A DNA stretch of 64,000 bases from an uncultured bacterium (lineage in GTDB: Bacteria; Bacillota_I; Bacilli_A; RFN20; CAG-826): positions 28,521-92,520 of the forward strand of contig CASFSS010000017.1 in NCBI GenBank assembly GCA_949297445.1. Reading direction: 5' to 3'. This document shows positions 8,002 to 17,549 of this stretch, piece after piece. A program made the position numbers and the translations under genes. The notes under the pieces were generated by a model, which ran no database searches, was not told the DNA's origin, and was given only the letters and a program-made list of their open reading frames with translations. The number at the start of each line of letters is the position of its first letter. Within the stretch, counting starts at the first letter, position 1.

Positions 8002-9714
8002 TTAATAAAGCGAATTATATAGTTCGTCGGCGGCTAAAATATTGCCATTTCCAAACGAGTTGATATGGAAACTACCTAAAACGGTATCTTCGCTATAAAT
8101 TGTAATAACATAATCGGTATCTTTCGTTACATCTAATGTCACCTTATTGATGATTTCAACCCCTGACCAAATTCCTAAGTTTTCATTGCCGAGATCAAAT
8201 TCAGGATTAATGAACCATTTTACAAGATAATGTAAAGAGAAAGTTGGATCATAAGCGGCATCTTCTTGTTCGCTTAATGTCCAAGTATACGTCGTGGCTT
8301 CTGAGCTATCTCGTACAAAATAAGTTTCTTGATAAAATTCACGATAATTTGCCAAATGCCGTAAAGTAAAAATGTTTTCGTATTTCTCGTTGCTTAACGC
8401 GAAGCCTTCGTTTTCATTAATTAATGGATATATGCCCGATTCTAATCCATGCTTGTTATCTGCGGTAACCTCCATTGTGTTTAAGGCCAACAAAGAATCG
8501 CCTATAAAATACTCACCATTTTTGCCATAAATATAGTTTTCAGTAAAATGCACGGTGTTATGATTGTTTGTTTCTACGACATAATTATTAGTTTCTATTT
8601 GATCAAAGAAATAAAGCAAGGGTTCTCGCGTATCAGCATCTTGGAAATCAGGATTAGCTAAAAAGTTTTCTAGCGCTGGTATCGCCGTTTTACCAACGTT
8701 ATAAATTTTGCTGGTAAACGGATAGATTGCGCCACTACCTGTTGATTGTCCTGAAATGTTCATAGTTCCATCGCTATTTACTTGAATTGATAAAGTTCCA
8801 GAAATAAAACTTTCCGTTGGATTCCAACGGGCTAATCGATAGCCAACTAACGTAAATAGCCATTCACTATGCGCGACATCAATTGAATAAATTGAGCCTT
8901 GTCCTTCGTTTGGACTGACTGTCTCTAGATAAGACAATTCATCGTTAGTGATAGTAAAAATTGTTCCATTATTTACCAAAGATCCCCAACGATCGCGAGT
9001 GTATTTACTATTCCATCCTCGGTCATCGCCATTAATCCAGTTATCAATAAAGAATATATCGGTAAGAACATTATTTTCTTCATCTAGTTTCCAAACAAAT
9101 GTTCGGCCTTGATAAGGTGAAAATCCATAACCATCTGTGGTGAAATCGTTATCGTCAAAATCATCAGTGGGTTCTGACCACAAAACGCCGTTATCAACAA
9201 TAGTTCCGTTCAAAACGGCATCACCTGTTGGTGTTGTTATGGTCGTTTCTACTTGATAATTTTTTTCTTCTAACATCCATGTAATAAATTCACTAAGTGT
9301 TCGATCAACTAATGGCGATACGACATTAATTGAATAGTTTGTTGAACGGACAGTGATATCTGTTCTTGTTGATGCGACAGTGATTTCGTGGCTTCCTAGC
9401 GACAAACTATCCCCGTTATTAATCGCGGCGCCATCAAGATACAATTGATATTCTTCAGTCAACTCTTCCGTATAATTGTCTTCAATGGTTTTAACAAGAT
9501 AAACAAGCAATCCTTCATTAGTAAAAGATTCATCGGTGGTGTATTCTACCTTCGTATTGGTGGCATCAACACGCAAGTTATAAGTAGCACTTTCGACTTC
9601 GCTGGTGCTTGTCTCTTCCCCAGAATTATCGGATGAGAGTGTTGATGAATTTTCTTGACAAGCGCAGAGCGAAAACGTGGTTAATAAACATATTAATAAA
9701 GAAATTTTTTTCAT
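8002..9714 (-). CDS. Lipoprotein with N-terminal bacterial Ig-like domain
   Basis: The open frame reaches 9762, but the start is placed at 9714: that ATG begins a standard signal peptide (MKKISLL) and has GAGGAAA in front of it, whereas the longer form would put 16 odd residues before it. This gives 570 residues with lipobox SLCAC (C19) and a Ser/Thr/Glu linker. Residues about 42-125 resemble a Big-type Ig domain (YTTDESFTNEGLLVYLV ... LGSHEITV). The remainder is Tyr/Asn/Asp-rich and all-beta in character, with no motif I know. It is the first gene of the four-lipoprotein operon and is divergent from 9934-12807. Confidence 0.8.
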   Translation of the reverse strand: MKKISLLICLLTTFSLCACQENSSTLSSDNSGEETSTSEVESATYNLRVDATNTKVEYTTDESFTNEGLLVYLVKTIEDNYTEELTEEYQLYLDGAAINNGDSLSLGSHEITVASTRTDITVRSTNYSINVVSPLVDRTLSEFITWMLEEKNYQVETTITTPTGDAVLNGTIVDNGVLWSEPTDDFDDNDFTTDGYGFSPYQGRTFVWKLDEENNVLTDIFFIDNWINGDDRGWNSKYTRDRWGSLVNNGTIFTITNDELSYLETVSPNEGQGSIYSIDVAHSEWLFTLVGYRLARWNPTESFISGTLSIQVNSDGTMNISGQSTGSGAIYPFTSKIYNVGKTAIPALENFLANPDFQDADTREPLLYFFDQIETNNYVVETNNHNTVHFTENYIYGKNGEYFIGDSLLALNTMEVTADNKHGLESGIYPLINENEGFALSNEKYENIFTLRHLANYREFYQETYFVRDSSEATTYTWTLSEQEDAAYDPTFSLHYLVKWFINPEFDLGNENLGIWSGVEIINKVTLDVTKDTDYVITIYSEDTVLGSFHINSFGNGNILAADELYNSLY

Positions 9715-9748
9715 ATTGTTTCCTCCGCTTATATGCATAGAAGCACAT

Positions 9749-9902
9749 ATTATATATAACATTTAAAAAAAATTGTCTAGAAGATTGAGTTGTCTAATTA
9801 TTTTTTAGTGATTATATACCAACAATATACATTGTTTCATACAAAAAAATATTGACAATTTTTTAATAAAAAAGTATTTTTGTCTCGTATTGTTTTCAAT
9901 AC
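9749..9902. promoter_or_regulatory. Bidirectional promoter region with two perfect inverted repeats
   Basis: On the plus strand TTGACA (9852-9857), a 17-base spacer and TATTTT (9875-9880) precede the 957-residue lipoprotein gene. On the minus strand TAGACA (9774-9779) with TATATA (9751-9756, 17-base spacer) or TATAAT (9749-9754) precedes the four-gene operon. Two perfect 6-4-6 inverted repeats lie between: AACAAT-ATAC-ATTGTT (9821-9836) and GTATTG-TTTT-CAATAC (9887-9902). The second covers the expected plus-strand transcription start, where an operator would act. Function is inferred from layout only. Confidence 0.6.
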
Positions 9903-9933
9903 ATTGTTTTTAGAAAGGAGTTCTTACATTTGT

Positions 9934-12807
9934 ATGAAAAAAACAATTTTATCAATGATATGTTGTTTGGCTCTTTTAACTGGCTGTGATGGTAATACTT
10001 CATCTAGCACTGACACAAGTTCGGATACCACATCCAAAGTTGAATCATATGCTTTGACAGTTACTGCTGATGAAGGTGTTGCAAGCGTTGTTATTACAAG
10101 CGATGGTGTTGAAGTCGAAGACATCCAAGCTGTCGATGCTGGAACGAATCTCGTGGCTACGGTTGAATTGGTCGATCATCACGATTTGGTTAGCGTCTCC
10201 CTTGACGAAGTGGCTTTAACCGCCGATGAAGGAACTAGGTCATATCCGTTTGTTATGCCCGAGGCCGACGCAACGCTAACAGTTGTTACTAGCGAAACAT
10301 CATATGTTATCACAATTGATAATGACGAAACAAAAGGATCAGTTACCTTATATGACGCGACAAGCGGTGAAGTCAAAACAGATTTGGCCTATCATTATGG
10401 CGATTCTTTAAAAGTAGTCGTAATTCCTGAAAGTGGTTATGTTACTGAAACGGTTGTTGTAAACGGTGTTTCTCATGAATTAGATGGAAATTCTTCTTAT
10501 ACATTTGATGCCGAATTTGGCAACTTTACTATTGAATCAGTTTATTTAGCTAATTCTCCATTAACTTATTCAAAAACCACTTTTGTTAGTTCGTTATCGA
10601 AATATGAAGTTGTTCCAGAAGGCGTCGAGAATTTTGTTAGCGGCGATGCTGTCCTCGAAGGGACAACTGTCCATGTAACTATTCAATATGATTGGTTATC
10701 TGATAATGTTGGCTCTTATTTACTTTATGTAAATGACGAATGCATTCCATTTACAGCCGAAGATTTAGATACCGCCATGACTAGTGCGACAATTGAATTT
10801 GCTATGCCCGCAGAAGCAACTGAGGTTGTTTTAACATTCAATCAAGCCTATGTTCCAACTGCCGAAAATCCAGTTGCGGTGACAATCGAATACGATAGTG
10901 CAAATCTTGATTTGTATGGATATGTTGAGGGTGCCGTTTATGATTTCACCAATTATAAATACATGCAACTTGTTTTCATTGCCCGTAGTGAAAATTATAC
11001 ATTTGATAAAGTTACCGCCACTTTTACCGATGGAACTACATCTTCTATTTCCTCGCAATTCCGTAACGGCGTCTGTGAATTTTCTTATTATAATTATTCC
11101 AAAACACTGTCCGGTCTTGTTTTTGAAGGCAGTCTAAAAGAAATTTATTCAATAAATTATGCTGGAATTGAATCCATTGACGATTTGCTTTCCGCGTGTG
11201 GTGATGAATTTGCTACGACAGGCATGGAAGGTTCTGAAATTTATTGTAGTGGCGTAACCTCTAATGTTGATGGCAAATATATTAAAGAAATTGTCATTAC
11301 ATCCGAAGATGAAAACTTCAACCCATATGTTGGTAGTCCAAGTGTCTATAGTCCATATTGGTCTTGGAGCTTTACAATGCCTAGCGTCGATGTAACAATT
11401 ACTGTCACACTCGCCGATTCACCAACTATTACAGTAAATGGCGAGCATTTTACCCACGAAATTAAAGACGGATCTTATTCAACTTCTAGCGTAATCACTT
11501 CACCTTATCCTGGACAAAACATTTTTGTATGGTTCCATACTGACGAAGGCTATTTAGTAAGTACTGTTCAAGTCGATGGTGAAAATGTTGATGTATATAC
11601 CGGAACCAACTATACTACCTACGAAGAATACGCTTACATCAACTTCAAAATGCCTGAAACAAACGTTGTTATTGATGTAACTTGCACGACGGCGCACTCT
11701 GTCACTTTGTCGTATGATTCCACTCAAGTTAATGCATCTTTACCTAAAGGTAATTCATATGCAGAAGGCGCCACAGTATCCATTTCTGTTAGTGCGAAAA
11801 ATGCTTTATATCAAATTACCGATGTCTATGTTCAAGATCATCCAGAAATTATTGTAACCAAAGGTTCTTATTACACCTTTAAAATGCCGGCTGAAGATGT
11901 CGTTGTCGTTATCGAAGCTGAAAGTACCCCAACATTGGATGTTACTTTAGAAGTTGTAGGCGGTGAAAATGGTACATTTACTTTTTCAAATTATCAAAGT
12001 AATGTGAGCATTACTCAAGATAGCACCTCTTTTGATATGTCCTTAGTGGCAAATACTTCCAACTCGATTAATGTTAAACCAGCAACCGGCTATCAAGCTA
12101 GTTTGTCGTATTTTGTTGGCGAAAGCATTGAAACTGCTACCGAAAAGGTTGTCTCTCCAAACAGCATCAGCGGTGGAACTTATTATTTCAATTTCACAAC
12201 CCCGGCTGATCTTGTCGGCGTTAAACTTACTTTCAGCGAAGCAGCTCCTGTTCAAATCATTATTGATAATCAAACCGGTGATGATTTAACATACACATAT
12301 ACGGTCAACAAAGAGAGTGCTGACAATTTAGATGCTGTCTATGTCGGTGATTATTTCTCTATTGCTGTTAATGAAACACCTGCTGATGGATATCAATATA
12401 AGATTGTTGTTAAGAATGCTAGTGGCGTAGAGGTCAGCAATAGTACTTATTACGGAGGCTATGCAGTAAGTGGCGATATGACAGTGACTATTACAAAATA
12501 TGCCGCCTATACACTTACAGTAGATATTGACAGTTCTCTTTCTAATGTCTCTGCGTCCTTGTACACCCAAAACTATTCTTCATATACCAATGGCAGTATC
12601 ATTCCCGAGGGTACATCAGTTCGTTTCTCCCTAAGTTATTATGGAGCAACCCCAGTTGATGTTACCATTACCGTCGGTGGCGAAGTGTTATACGAATTTG
12701 TAGGTATAGATTCGTATTTCTATCACCAAGATGAAGATAATAATTATATTTATTGGGAAGTAACCGGTAATGTTGTCATTACGGTAGTTCCATCTAGCAG
12801 CAATTAA
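9934..12807 (+). CDS. Large lipoprotein built of about ten divergent InlB-type B-repeats
   Basis: The start at 9934 is chosen over an upstream in-frame start because it begins the signal peptide MKKTILSMI and has GAAAGGAG upstream. The 957-residue product has lipobox LLTGC (C18) and a Ser/Thr linker. The rest is a ladder of about ten units of 80-95 residues. Each starts with a T-x-T/V-x-strand, carries a G(Y)x(V/I) turn and closes with F-x-MP-x(3)-V-x(5): for example PFVMPEADATLTV, EFAMPAEATEVVL, FTMPSVDVTITV, FKMPETNVVIDV, FKMPAEDVVVVI. This matches the divergent InlB B-repeat type. It probably makes a stalk projecting from the membrane; no enzymatic part is visible. Confidence 0.82.
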   Translation: MKKTILSMICCLALLTGCDGNTSSSTDTSSDTTSKVESYALTVTADEGVASVVITSDGVEVEDIQAVDAGTNLVATVELVDHHDLVSVSLDEVALTADEGTRSYPFVMPEADATLTVVTSETSYVITIDNDETKGSVTLYDATSGEVKTDLAYHYGDSLKVVVIPESGYVTETVVVNGVSHELDGNSSYTFDAEFGNFTIESVYLANSPLTYSKTTFVSSLSKYEVVPEGVENFVSGDAVLEGTTVHVTIQYDWLSDNVGSYLLYVNDECIPFTAEDLDTAMTSATIEFAMPAEATEVVLTFNQAYVPTAENPVAVTIEYDSANLDLYGYVEGAVYDFTNYKYMQLVFIARSENYTFDKVTATFTDGTTSSISSQFRNGVCEFSYYNYSKTLSGLVFEGSLKEIYSINYAGIESIDDLLSACGDEFATTGMEGSEIYCSGVTSNVDGKYIKEIVITSEDENFNPYVGSPSVYSPYWSWSFTMPSVDVTITVTLADSPTITVNGEHFTHEIKDGSYSTSSVITSPYPGQNIFVWFHTDEGYLVSTVQVDGENVDVYTGTNYTTYEEYAYINFKMPETNVVIDVTCTTAHSVTLSYDSTQVNASLPKGNSYAEGATVSISVSAKNALYQITDVYVQDHPEIIVTKGSYYTFKMPAEDVVVVIEAESTPTLDVTLEVVGGENGTFTFSNYQSNVSITQDSTSFDMSLVANTSNSINVKPATGYQASLSYFVGESIETATEKVVSPNSISGGTYYFNFTTPADLVGVKLTFSEAAPVQIIIDNQTGDDLTYTYTVNKESADNLDAVYVGDYFSIAVNETPADGYQYKIVVKNASGVEVSNSTYYGGYAVSGDMTVTITKYAAYTLTVDIDSSLSNVSASLYTQNYSSYTNGSIIPEGTSVRFSLSYYGATPVDVTITVGGEVLYEFVGIDSYFYHQDEDNNYIYWEVTGNVVITVVPSSSN

Positions 12808-12824
12808 AAATTGCTGATTAGAAA

Positions 12825-12858
12825 ATAAAAGGCTAGTTTATCTAGCCTTTTTTATTTT
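12825..12858 (+). terminator. Rho-independent terminator of the repeat lipoprotein gene
   Basis: GGCTAG (12831-12836), loop TTTAT, CTAGCC (12842-12847), followed by TTTTTTATTTT. The A-rich left flank extends the pairing. Confidence 0.8.
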
Positions 12859-12904
12859 GCTTGAATGCTAATATAAGACGGATAGTCTAATACCAATTGA
12901 CAAA

Positions 12905-12932
12905 ATAAAAAAGCCCCGTTTGGGACTTTTTA
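12905..12932 (-). terminator. Rho-independent terminator downstream of rpmB
   Basis: Read on the minus strand, AGTCCC pairs with GGGGCT around a four-base loop (12912-12927) and is followed by a run of T. It lies just after the rpmB stop. Confidence 0.75.
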
Positions 12933-12945
12933 TTAATTAAGCGTT

Positions 12946-13140
12946 TTATTTGACTTGATCTTTCAAGAGACTACGATGAGCTCTTGCGGTCATTTTAACT
13001 TTATAAACTCGTCCTTGTTCATCGGTCAAACGATAAGTTTGTAAGTTAGGATTATAAACGCGACGAGTCGCTCGCAATGAATGGGAGCGATTATTGCCAG
13101 TTAATGGACCTTTTCCTGATACTTGACATACTCTTGACAT
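12946..13140 (-). CDS. rpmB: 50S ribosomal protein L28
   Basis: A 64-residue basic protein with the L28 signature: [33 protein letters not shown] and [12 protein letters not shown]. It has a single cysteine, so it is the zinc-free form. It stands alone on the minus strand with its own terminator. In Bacillus rpmB is also near the rsgA-rpe-thiN cluster and on the opposite strand, so the lipoprotein genes at 3440-12807 look inserted into an old block. Confidence 0.95.
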   Translation of the reverse strand: MSRVCQVSGKGPLTGNNRSHSLRATRRVYNPNLQTYRLTDEQGRVYKVKMTARAHRSLLKDQVK

Positions 13141-13214
13141 ATTTTTTACCTTTTGCTAAATTGCACGTTAGAGTTTATCACATTATATTTACTAAGTAAA
13201 ACATTTTTTTATTT

Positions 13215-13715
13215 TTATATCTTTACTTTAGGAAATCGGTTATGAAATTCTTCCTTTGACCATAATTTGGCCTTTTCAAGCGTTTTGTCATAGACTACCC
13301 GTTGTTTATCAAAATAAAGATAATGCGGTTTGCCGTTTCGATCATAAAAAAGTAACATTTTGTGTTTTAACGACCATTTTTCGTCGACATAAATTATGTC
13401 GCTAAAATAATACTCATAAACTTTGCCTAACTTGTAGTGTGTGATTTTTGAACCATCAATTTTATAAAAAACCTGATTGATGGAAAAGAAACAAAAAATT
13501 ATCGAGATTGCTAATAAAATAGGGGTGTAAATGTAAAACGATAGGTCGAAAGGATAAAATGCGCCATTAACACCTTGGAAAGATAGGTAGAAAATTAGTT
13601 CAAAGACGATAAACAAAACACAGAAAACCAATATAATTGGTTTAGCGGATACCCGCAATATATTCGGATCTTGTTTCTTTTCCTTTTTATTTTTTTGAGT
13701 CATTTGTTTGTTCAA
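13215..13715 (-). CDS. Small membrane protein with PH-like C-terminal domain
   Basis: A 166-residue protein with a Lys-rich N-terminus, two hydrophobic helices near 28-48 and 58-80, and a soluble C-terminal half whose strands (YKIDGSKITHYKLGKVYEYYF, then IIYVDEK) recall bacterial PH/YdbT-type domains. Function unknown. It is a single gene with its 5' end facing the glycogen operon; 129 AT-rich bases separate the two start codons. Confidence 0.65.
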   Translation of the reverse strand: MNKQMTQKNKKEKKQDPNILRVSAKPIILVFCVLFIVFELIFYLSFQGVNGAFYPFDLSFYIYTPILLAISIIFCFFSINQVFYKIDGSKITHYKLGKVYEYYFSDIIYVDEKWSLKHKMLLFYDRNGKPHYLYFDKQRVVYDKTLEKAKLWSKEEFHNRFPKVKI

Positions 13716-13844
13716 GTTTATTTTCTACAAAAATATTATATTTATATCATACAAAATACGCAAAAATAATCGGCTCTTTTTTGTATATTTATCTTATGAT
13801 AAAATATTAATAGTTAATTTATCTTCAATCCCAAGGAGGCTCAC

Positions 13845-14984
13845 ATGGCAGAAAAAGTTGTGGCGATGATATTGGCTGGTGGCAAAGGAACTCGTTTAGA
13901 GGCTCTCACAAAAAAGATTGCCAAACCGGCCGTTAGTTTTGGCGCAAAATATCGAATAATTGATTTTCCTTTATCTAATTGCGCCAATAGTGGAATTACG
14001 ACCGTCGGCGTATTGACTCAATATGAATCTGTTCTTTTAGATCAATATGTCGGTAACGGCGAAAAATGGGGACTTAATGGCGTTCATTCAAGAACCGCGG
14101 CTTTGCCGCCTCGGCAAACAGAGGAAGGTTTGAGTTGGTATAACGGAACTGCCGACGCCATTTATGCTAATTTAGATTTTTTAGATGCTTGTTCGCCGGA
14201 ATATGTTTTAATTCTTTCGGGCGATCACATTTATTGCACAACTTATAATGAAATGATTAATCTGCACATTTCTAGTAACGCGGAGTGTACAATTGCTGTT
14301 TATCAAGTGCCGATGAAAGAAGCATCTCGCTTCGGCATTTTAAAGGTAGACGAGGCTGGCAGCATTGTTGAGTTTCAGGAAAAACCAAAGAATCCGACCA
14401 GCAATTTAGCAAGCATGGGAATATATGTTTTTACTTATAAAACACTTAAGAAAGCTTTGATTGAAGACGCTAAAAACGAAGCGTCGTCGCACGATTTCGG
14501 CAAAGATATTATTCCTAAACTTTTAAGCGAAAATAAAAAGATAATGTCTTATGTCTTTAAGGGATATTGGAAAGATGTTGGGACGATAGCGTCTCTCCAT
14601 GAAGCAAATATGGATTTATTGTTGTCGACCAAAGAGATTAACTTGCCAAGTTTAATTGATAAAAGTCACATTTATTCTGAAGATACAAAATCGCATCCTC
14701 AATACATTGGTAAAAAAGCCAGCGTGCGAGATTCGATAGTCAATCAAGGCGCGGTTATTTTAGGCGATGTTGTTCGCTCGGTTATTTCTAACGAAGTTTT
14801 AATTGAAGAAGGCGCTTATGTAGCCGATTCCGTCTTGATGACCGGAGCTCGCGTTGGTAAGGGAGCAAAAGTAATCAATTGTTTGATTGCTCCTGATAGC
14901 GTTGTTGCCGAAAAAGAAGTTTATGATGGCAGTGGCAGTGAAGTTATTTTAATTGCAAATAGGAAGGTGAGAATCAATGATTAA
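13845..14984 (+). CDS. glgC: Glucose-1-phosphate adenylyltransferase, catalytic subunit GlgC
   Basis: GlgC makes ADP-glucose from glucose-1-phosphate and ATP, the first committed step of glycogen synthesis. The 379-residue protein has the nucleotide loop GGKGTR (12-17), the conserved PAVSFGAKYRIIDFPLSN segment, ILSGDHIY, EFQEKP and the C-terminal left-handed beta-helix repeats. The catalytic loop is intact, unlike in the GlgD neighbour. The Shine-Dalgarno AAGGAGG (13833-13839) is strong. It is the first gene of the operon glgC-glgD-glgA-leuS, overlapping glgD by 8 bases. Confidence 0.97.
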   Translation: MAEKVVAMILAGGKGTRLEALTKKIAKPAVSFGAKYRIIDFPLSNCANSGITTVGVLTQYESVLLDQYVGNGEKWGLNGVHSRTAALPPRQTEEGLSWYNGTADAIYANLDFLDACSPEYVLILSGDHIYCTTYNEMINLHISSNAECTIAVYQVPMKEASRFGILKVDEAGSIVEFQEKPKNPTSNLASMGIYVFTYKTLKKALIEDAKNEASSHDFGKDIIPKLLSENKKIMSYVFKGYWKDVGTIASLHEANMDLLLSTKEINLPSLIDKSHIYSEDTKSHPQYIGKKASVRDSIVNQGAVILGDVVRSVISNEVLIEEGAYVADSVLMTGARVGKGAKVINCLIAPDSVVAEKEVYDGSGSEVILIANRKVRIND

Positions 14985-16101
14985 GAAAGTTGTTGGTATT
15001 TTAAATATGTATGGTGAGCCATCGCTAGGACCTTTGACCGCTAACCGCACATTGGGCTCAACCTCCTTTTTGGGCCGTTTTGCGGTGATGGATTTCGCCC
15101 TCTCTAATTTTACTAATTCTAGCATTGATGAAATAAATATTCTTGTAAAGAATAACTTTCGTTCGGTTGCCAAACACGTCGGCAATTTAAAATCATGGGT
15201 CACCAACACAAAGATAGGCCGTCAAAATATCTTAATCAATGAGCGAGGCATTAATGATGCATCATATAACACAGATTTGGCATGTATAGCAGAAAACGAC
15301 TGGATTTTATATGAGGCCAAAGCCGATATTGTCATTATCACCTCATCCTTTGTATTGGCGACAATCGATTTTAAAAAAGCGGTTGACGAACACATCGCTA
15401 GCGGCAAAGAAATCAGTGTCATCTATTCCAAGATTCATGATGGCGATAAAACATTCAAAAAGGGTATGGTTATCTCTTTTGATGATGATGGTAACATCGC
15501 CAAATGTGTTCCAAATGATCAATCGCGTAAGCATATCAATGTATCGTTAAATTCTTACATTGTGAATATTGGCACCATGCGTGAAATGATTAAAAAATAC
15601 GTCAAAAATGTTGAAAAACCTTTAACGTTTAAAGAAGCATTACAAAATTTACCAAATATAGGTGTATCAATTAATCCTATTGAATACCGCGGTTATTGTC
15701 GGATGTTTGATTCGTTAAAATCTTTCATGAAAATTTCTTTTGAATTGCTCGACTATCGCAATGCGAAACGCGTATTCGATGATGATTGGCCGATTTATAC
15801 TTTATCGCACGACACAATACCTTCTAGTTACGCTAGCGAGGCAACTGTTATTAACTCTTTTATCGCTAATGGTGCTATCATTTATGGACACGTCGAAAAT
15901 TCTATTATTTCAAGGCGTGTGCGCATCTCGAAAGGGGCTGTCATTAAAAATTCCATCATTTTAACAGCGACATTTATTGGTGAAAACGCTATAATCGAAA
16001 ATGCTTTGATTGATAAATATGCGCACATTTCGGCCGGAAGTGTGATAAGGGGAACCAAAGCCAAACCCATTTATGTAGAACAAGGAAAGAAAACAAGATG
16101 A
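14977..16101 (+). CDS. glgD: ADP-glucose pyrophosphorylase regulatory subunit GlgD
   Basis: A 374-residue homologue of GlgC in which the nucleotide-binding GGxGTRL loop is gone: the matching place reads LGPLTANRTLGSTSFLG. The FAVMDFALSN segment and the C-terminal hexapeptide beta-helix (from about 285) remain. In Bacillota GlgD pairs with GlgC and raises its activity rather than catalysing by itself (family knowledge). It overlaps glgC upstream and shares ATGA with glgA downstream, as expected for a fixed-ratio complex. Confidence 0.95.
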   Translation: MIKKVVGILNMYGEPSLGPLTANRTLGSTSFLGRFAVMDFALSNFTNSSIDEINILVKNNFRSVAKHVGNLKSWVTNTKIGRQNILINERGINDASYNTDLACIAENDWILYEAKADIVIITSSFVLATIDFKKAVDEHIASGKEISVIYSKIHDGDKTFKKGMVISFDDDGNIAKCVPNDQSRKHINVSLNSYIVNIGTMREMIKKYVKNVEKPLTFKEALQNLPNIGVSINPIEYRGYCRMFDSLKSFMKISFELLDYRNAKRVFDDDWPIYTLSHDTIPSSYASEATVINSFIANGAIIYGHVENSIISRRVRISKGAVIKNSIILTATFIGENAIIENALIDKYAHISAGSVIRGTKAKPIYVEQGKKTR

Positions 16102-17549
16102 AAATTGCAATGATTACAAGCGAAACTAATCCCATTTCTAAAACGGGAGGATTAGCTGATGTTGTTTATTCGCTTTCAAGAGAATTAAATAATTTATCCC
16201 AAGAGACAATTATCATATCGCCATTATATAAATCAATTAAAGAAAATCCGCTTTGGATGGATAAGATGCAGGAAGTTGCTAAGTTTGATGTTTTTATGTC
16301 GTGGCGGAAGCAATATGCTGGTATTTTCGAATTGGTGATTGAAAATACTAAGTTTTATTTAATTGACAATGAGTATTATTTCAAGCGAGAAAACCTATAT
16401 GGTTATGATGATGATGGTGAGCGTTTTGCCTTCTTTGCTTTAGCCGCCATTATTGCTCTTACTAAGATAAATTTTTATCCAGACATTATTCATGTTCATG
16501 ATTGGCAATCAGGAATGATTCCTTGCCTAATGAAAGAAAAATATAATCAAGTATATCCTGAATTCAAAAACACTCGCTTCTGCCTGACTATTCATAATCC
16601 AGCATTCAAAGGAATGCTCGATAAGTATTTTTTGAATAATTTCTATGGCTTAAGCGATGAACTTTTTGATAATGGGAAAGTACGTTTTGATGGCCAAGTT
16701 TCAACCCTTAAGGCTGCCATCACTTATGCCGATGTGATTTCAACCGTGTCGCCGACCCATCGTAATGAATTACTGACTTACGAGCTTTCGCACGGTTTAA
16801 ACTATATTTTACGTTTGCGCCAAGACGATTTTTTTGGAATTTTAAATGGCATTGATCAAATTGAGTTTAATCCAAAAACTGACCCAAATATAATGCCCCA
16901 TTTTGATATCAAAAACGTCTCAACGGCGAAAGAAAAGAATAAGATTGCCCTGTTAAAAGAATTGCATCTTCCTTATAATGGCCAAGCTCCGTTATTTGGT
17001 CTAGTCTCTCGCCTTACCTGGCAAAAGGGCATCGAATTAATTTTAAAAGTTGCTCCTAAGCTTATTAAACGCGGTGCCTATTTAGTCTTTTTAGGTCGTG
17101 GCGAATATGAACTAGAACAAGGCATTGAACAACTTCGTGCCACTTATCCTGACCATGTGGCAGTTTATATTGGTTATAACGATAAACTCGCTCATCAAAT
17201 ATATGCTTCTTCCGATTTCTTCTTAATGCCCTCGTTATTTGAACCATGTGGCATTGGACAAATGATTGCCATGCGCTATGGAACATTACCGGTGGTGCGT
17301 GAAACCGGTGGACTTAAAGATACAGTCGAAGGATTTAAGCCCGGTGTCACCCAAGACGCGACAGGTTTTTCTTTTGTAGACTTTAACGCTGAAGGACTTG
17401 AATATGCTTCTTCTTTAGCTATTGATACCTACTATAATCGCCCTGATTTAATGAAGAAAATGATTAAGACGGCCATGCAAGAAAATCATAGCTACGCCTT
17501 GACGGCAACTAAATATATCGAGATATATCAAAGAGCATTGGATAAATGA
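16098..17549 (+). CDS. glgA: Glycogen synthase (ADP-glucose type, GT5)
   Basis: A 483-residue GT5 glycosyltransferase that extends alpha-1,4-glucan chains from ADP-glucose. Landmarks are [12 protein letters not shown] near residue 15 (the ADP-glucose-binding lysine), [19 protein letters not shown] and the C-terminal [14 protein letters not shown] with the conserved Glu. It follows glgD with an ATGA overlap and shares ATGA with leuS. The branching enzyme and phosphorylase are not in this window. The gene uses UGA as stop, evidence for the standard code here. Confidence 0.97.
   Translation: MKIAMITSETNPISKTGGLADVVYSLSRELNNLSQETIIISPLYKSIKENPLWMDKMQEVAKFDVFMSWRKQYAGIFELVIENTKFYLIDNEYYFKRENLYGYDDDGERFAFFALAAIIALTKINFYPDIIHVHDWQSGMIPCLMKEKYNQVYPEFKNTRFCLTIHNPAFKGMLDKYFLNNFYGLSDELFDNGKVRFDGQVSTLKAAITYADVISTVSPTHRNELLTYELSHGLNYILRLRQDDFFGILNGIDQIEFNPKTDPNIMPHFDIKNVSTAKEKNKIALLKELHLPYNGQAPLFGLVSRLTWQKGIELILKVAPKLIKRGAYLVFLGRGEYELEQGIEQLRATYPDHVAVYIGYNDKLAHQIYASSDFFLMPSLFEPCGIGQMIAMRYGTLPVVRETGGLKDTVEGFKPGVTQDATGFSFVDFNAEGLEYASSLAIDTYYNRPDLMKKMIKTAMQENHSYALTATKYIEIYQRALDK

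Noticed and set aside
17547..17549. UGA read as tryptophan (Mycoplasma code)
   Set aside because: Several intact genes (kinase, glgA, dnaI) end in UGA where homologues end, and tryptophans are encoded by TGG.
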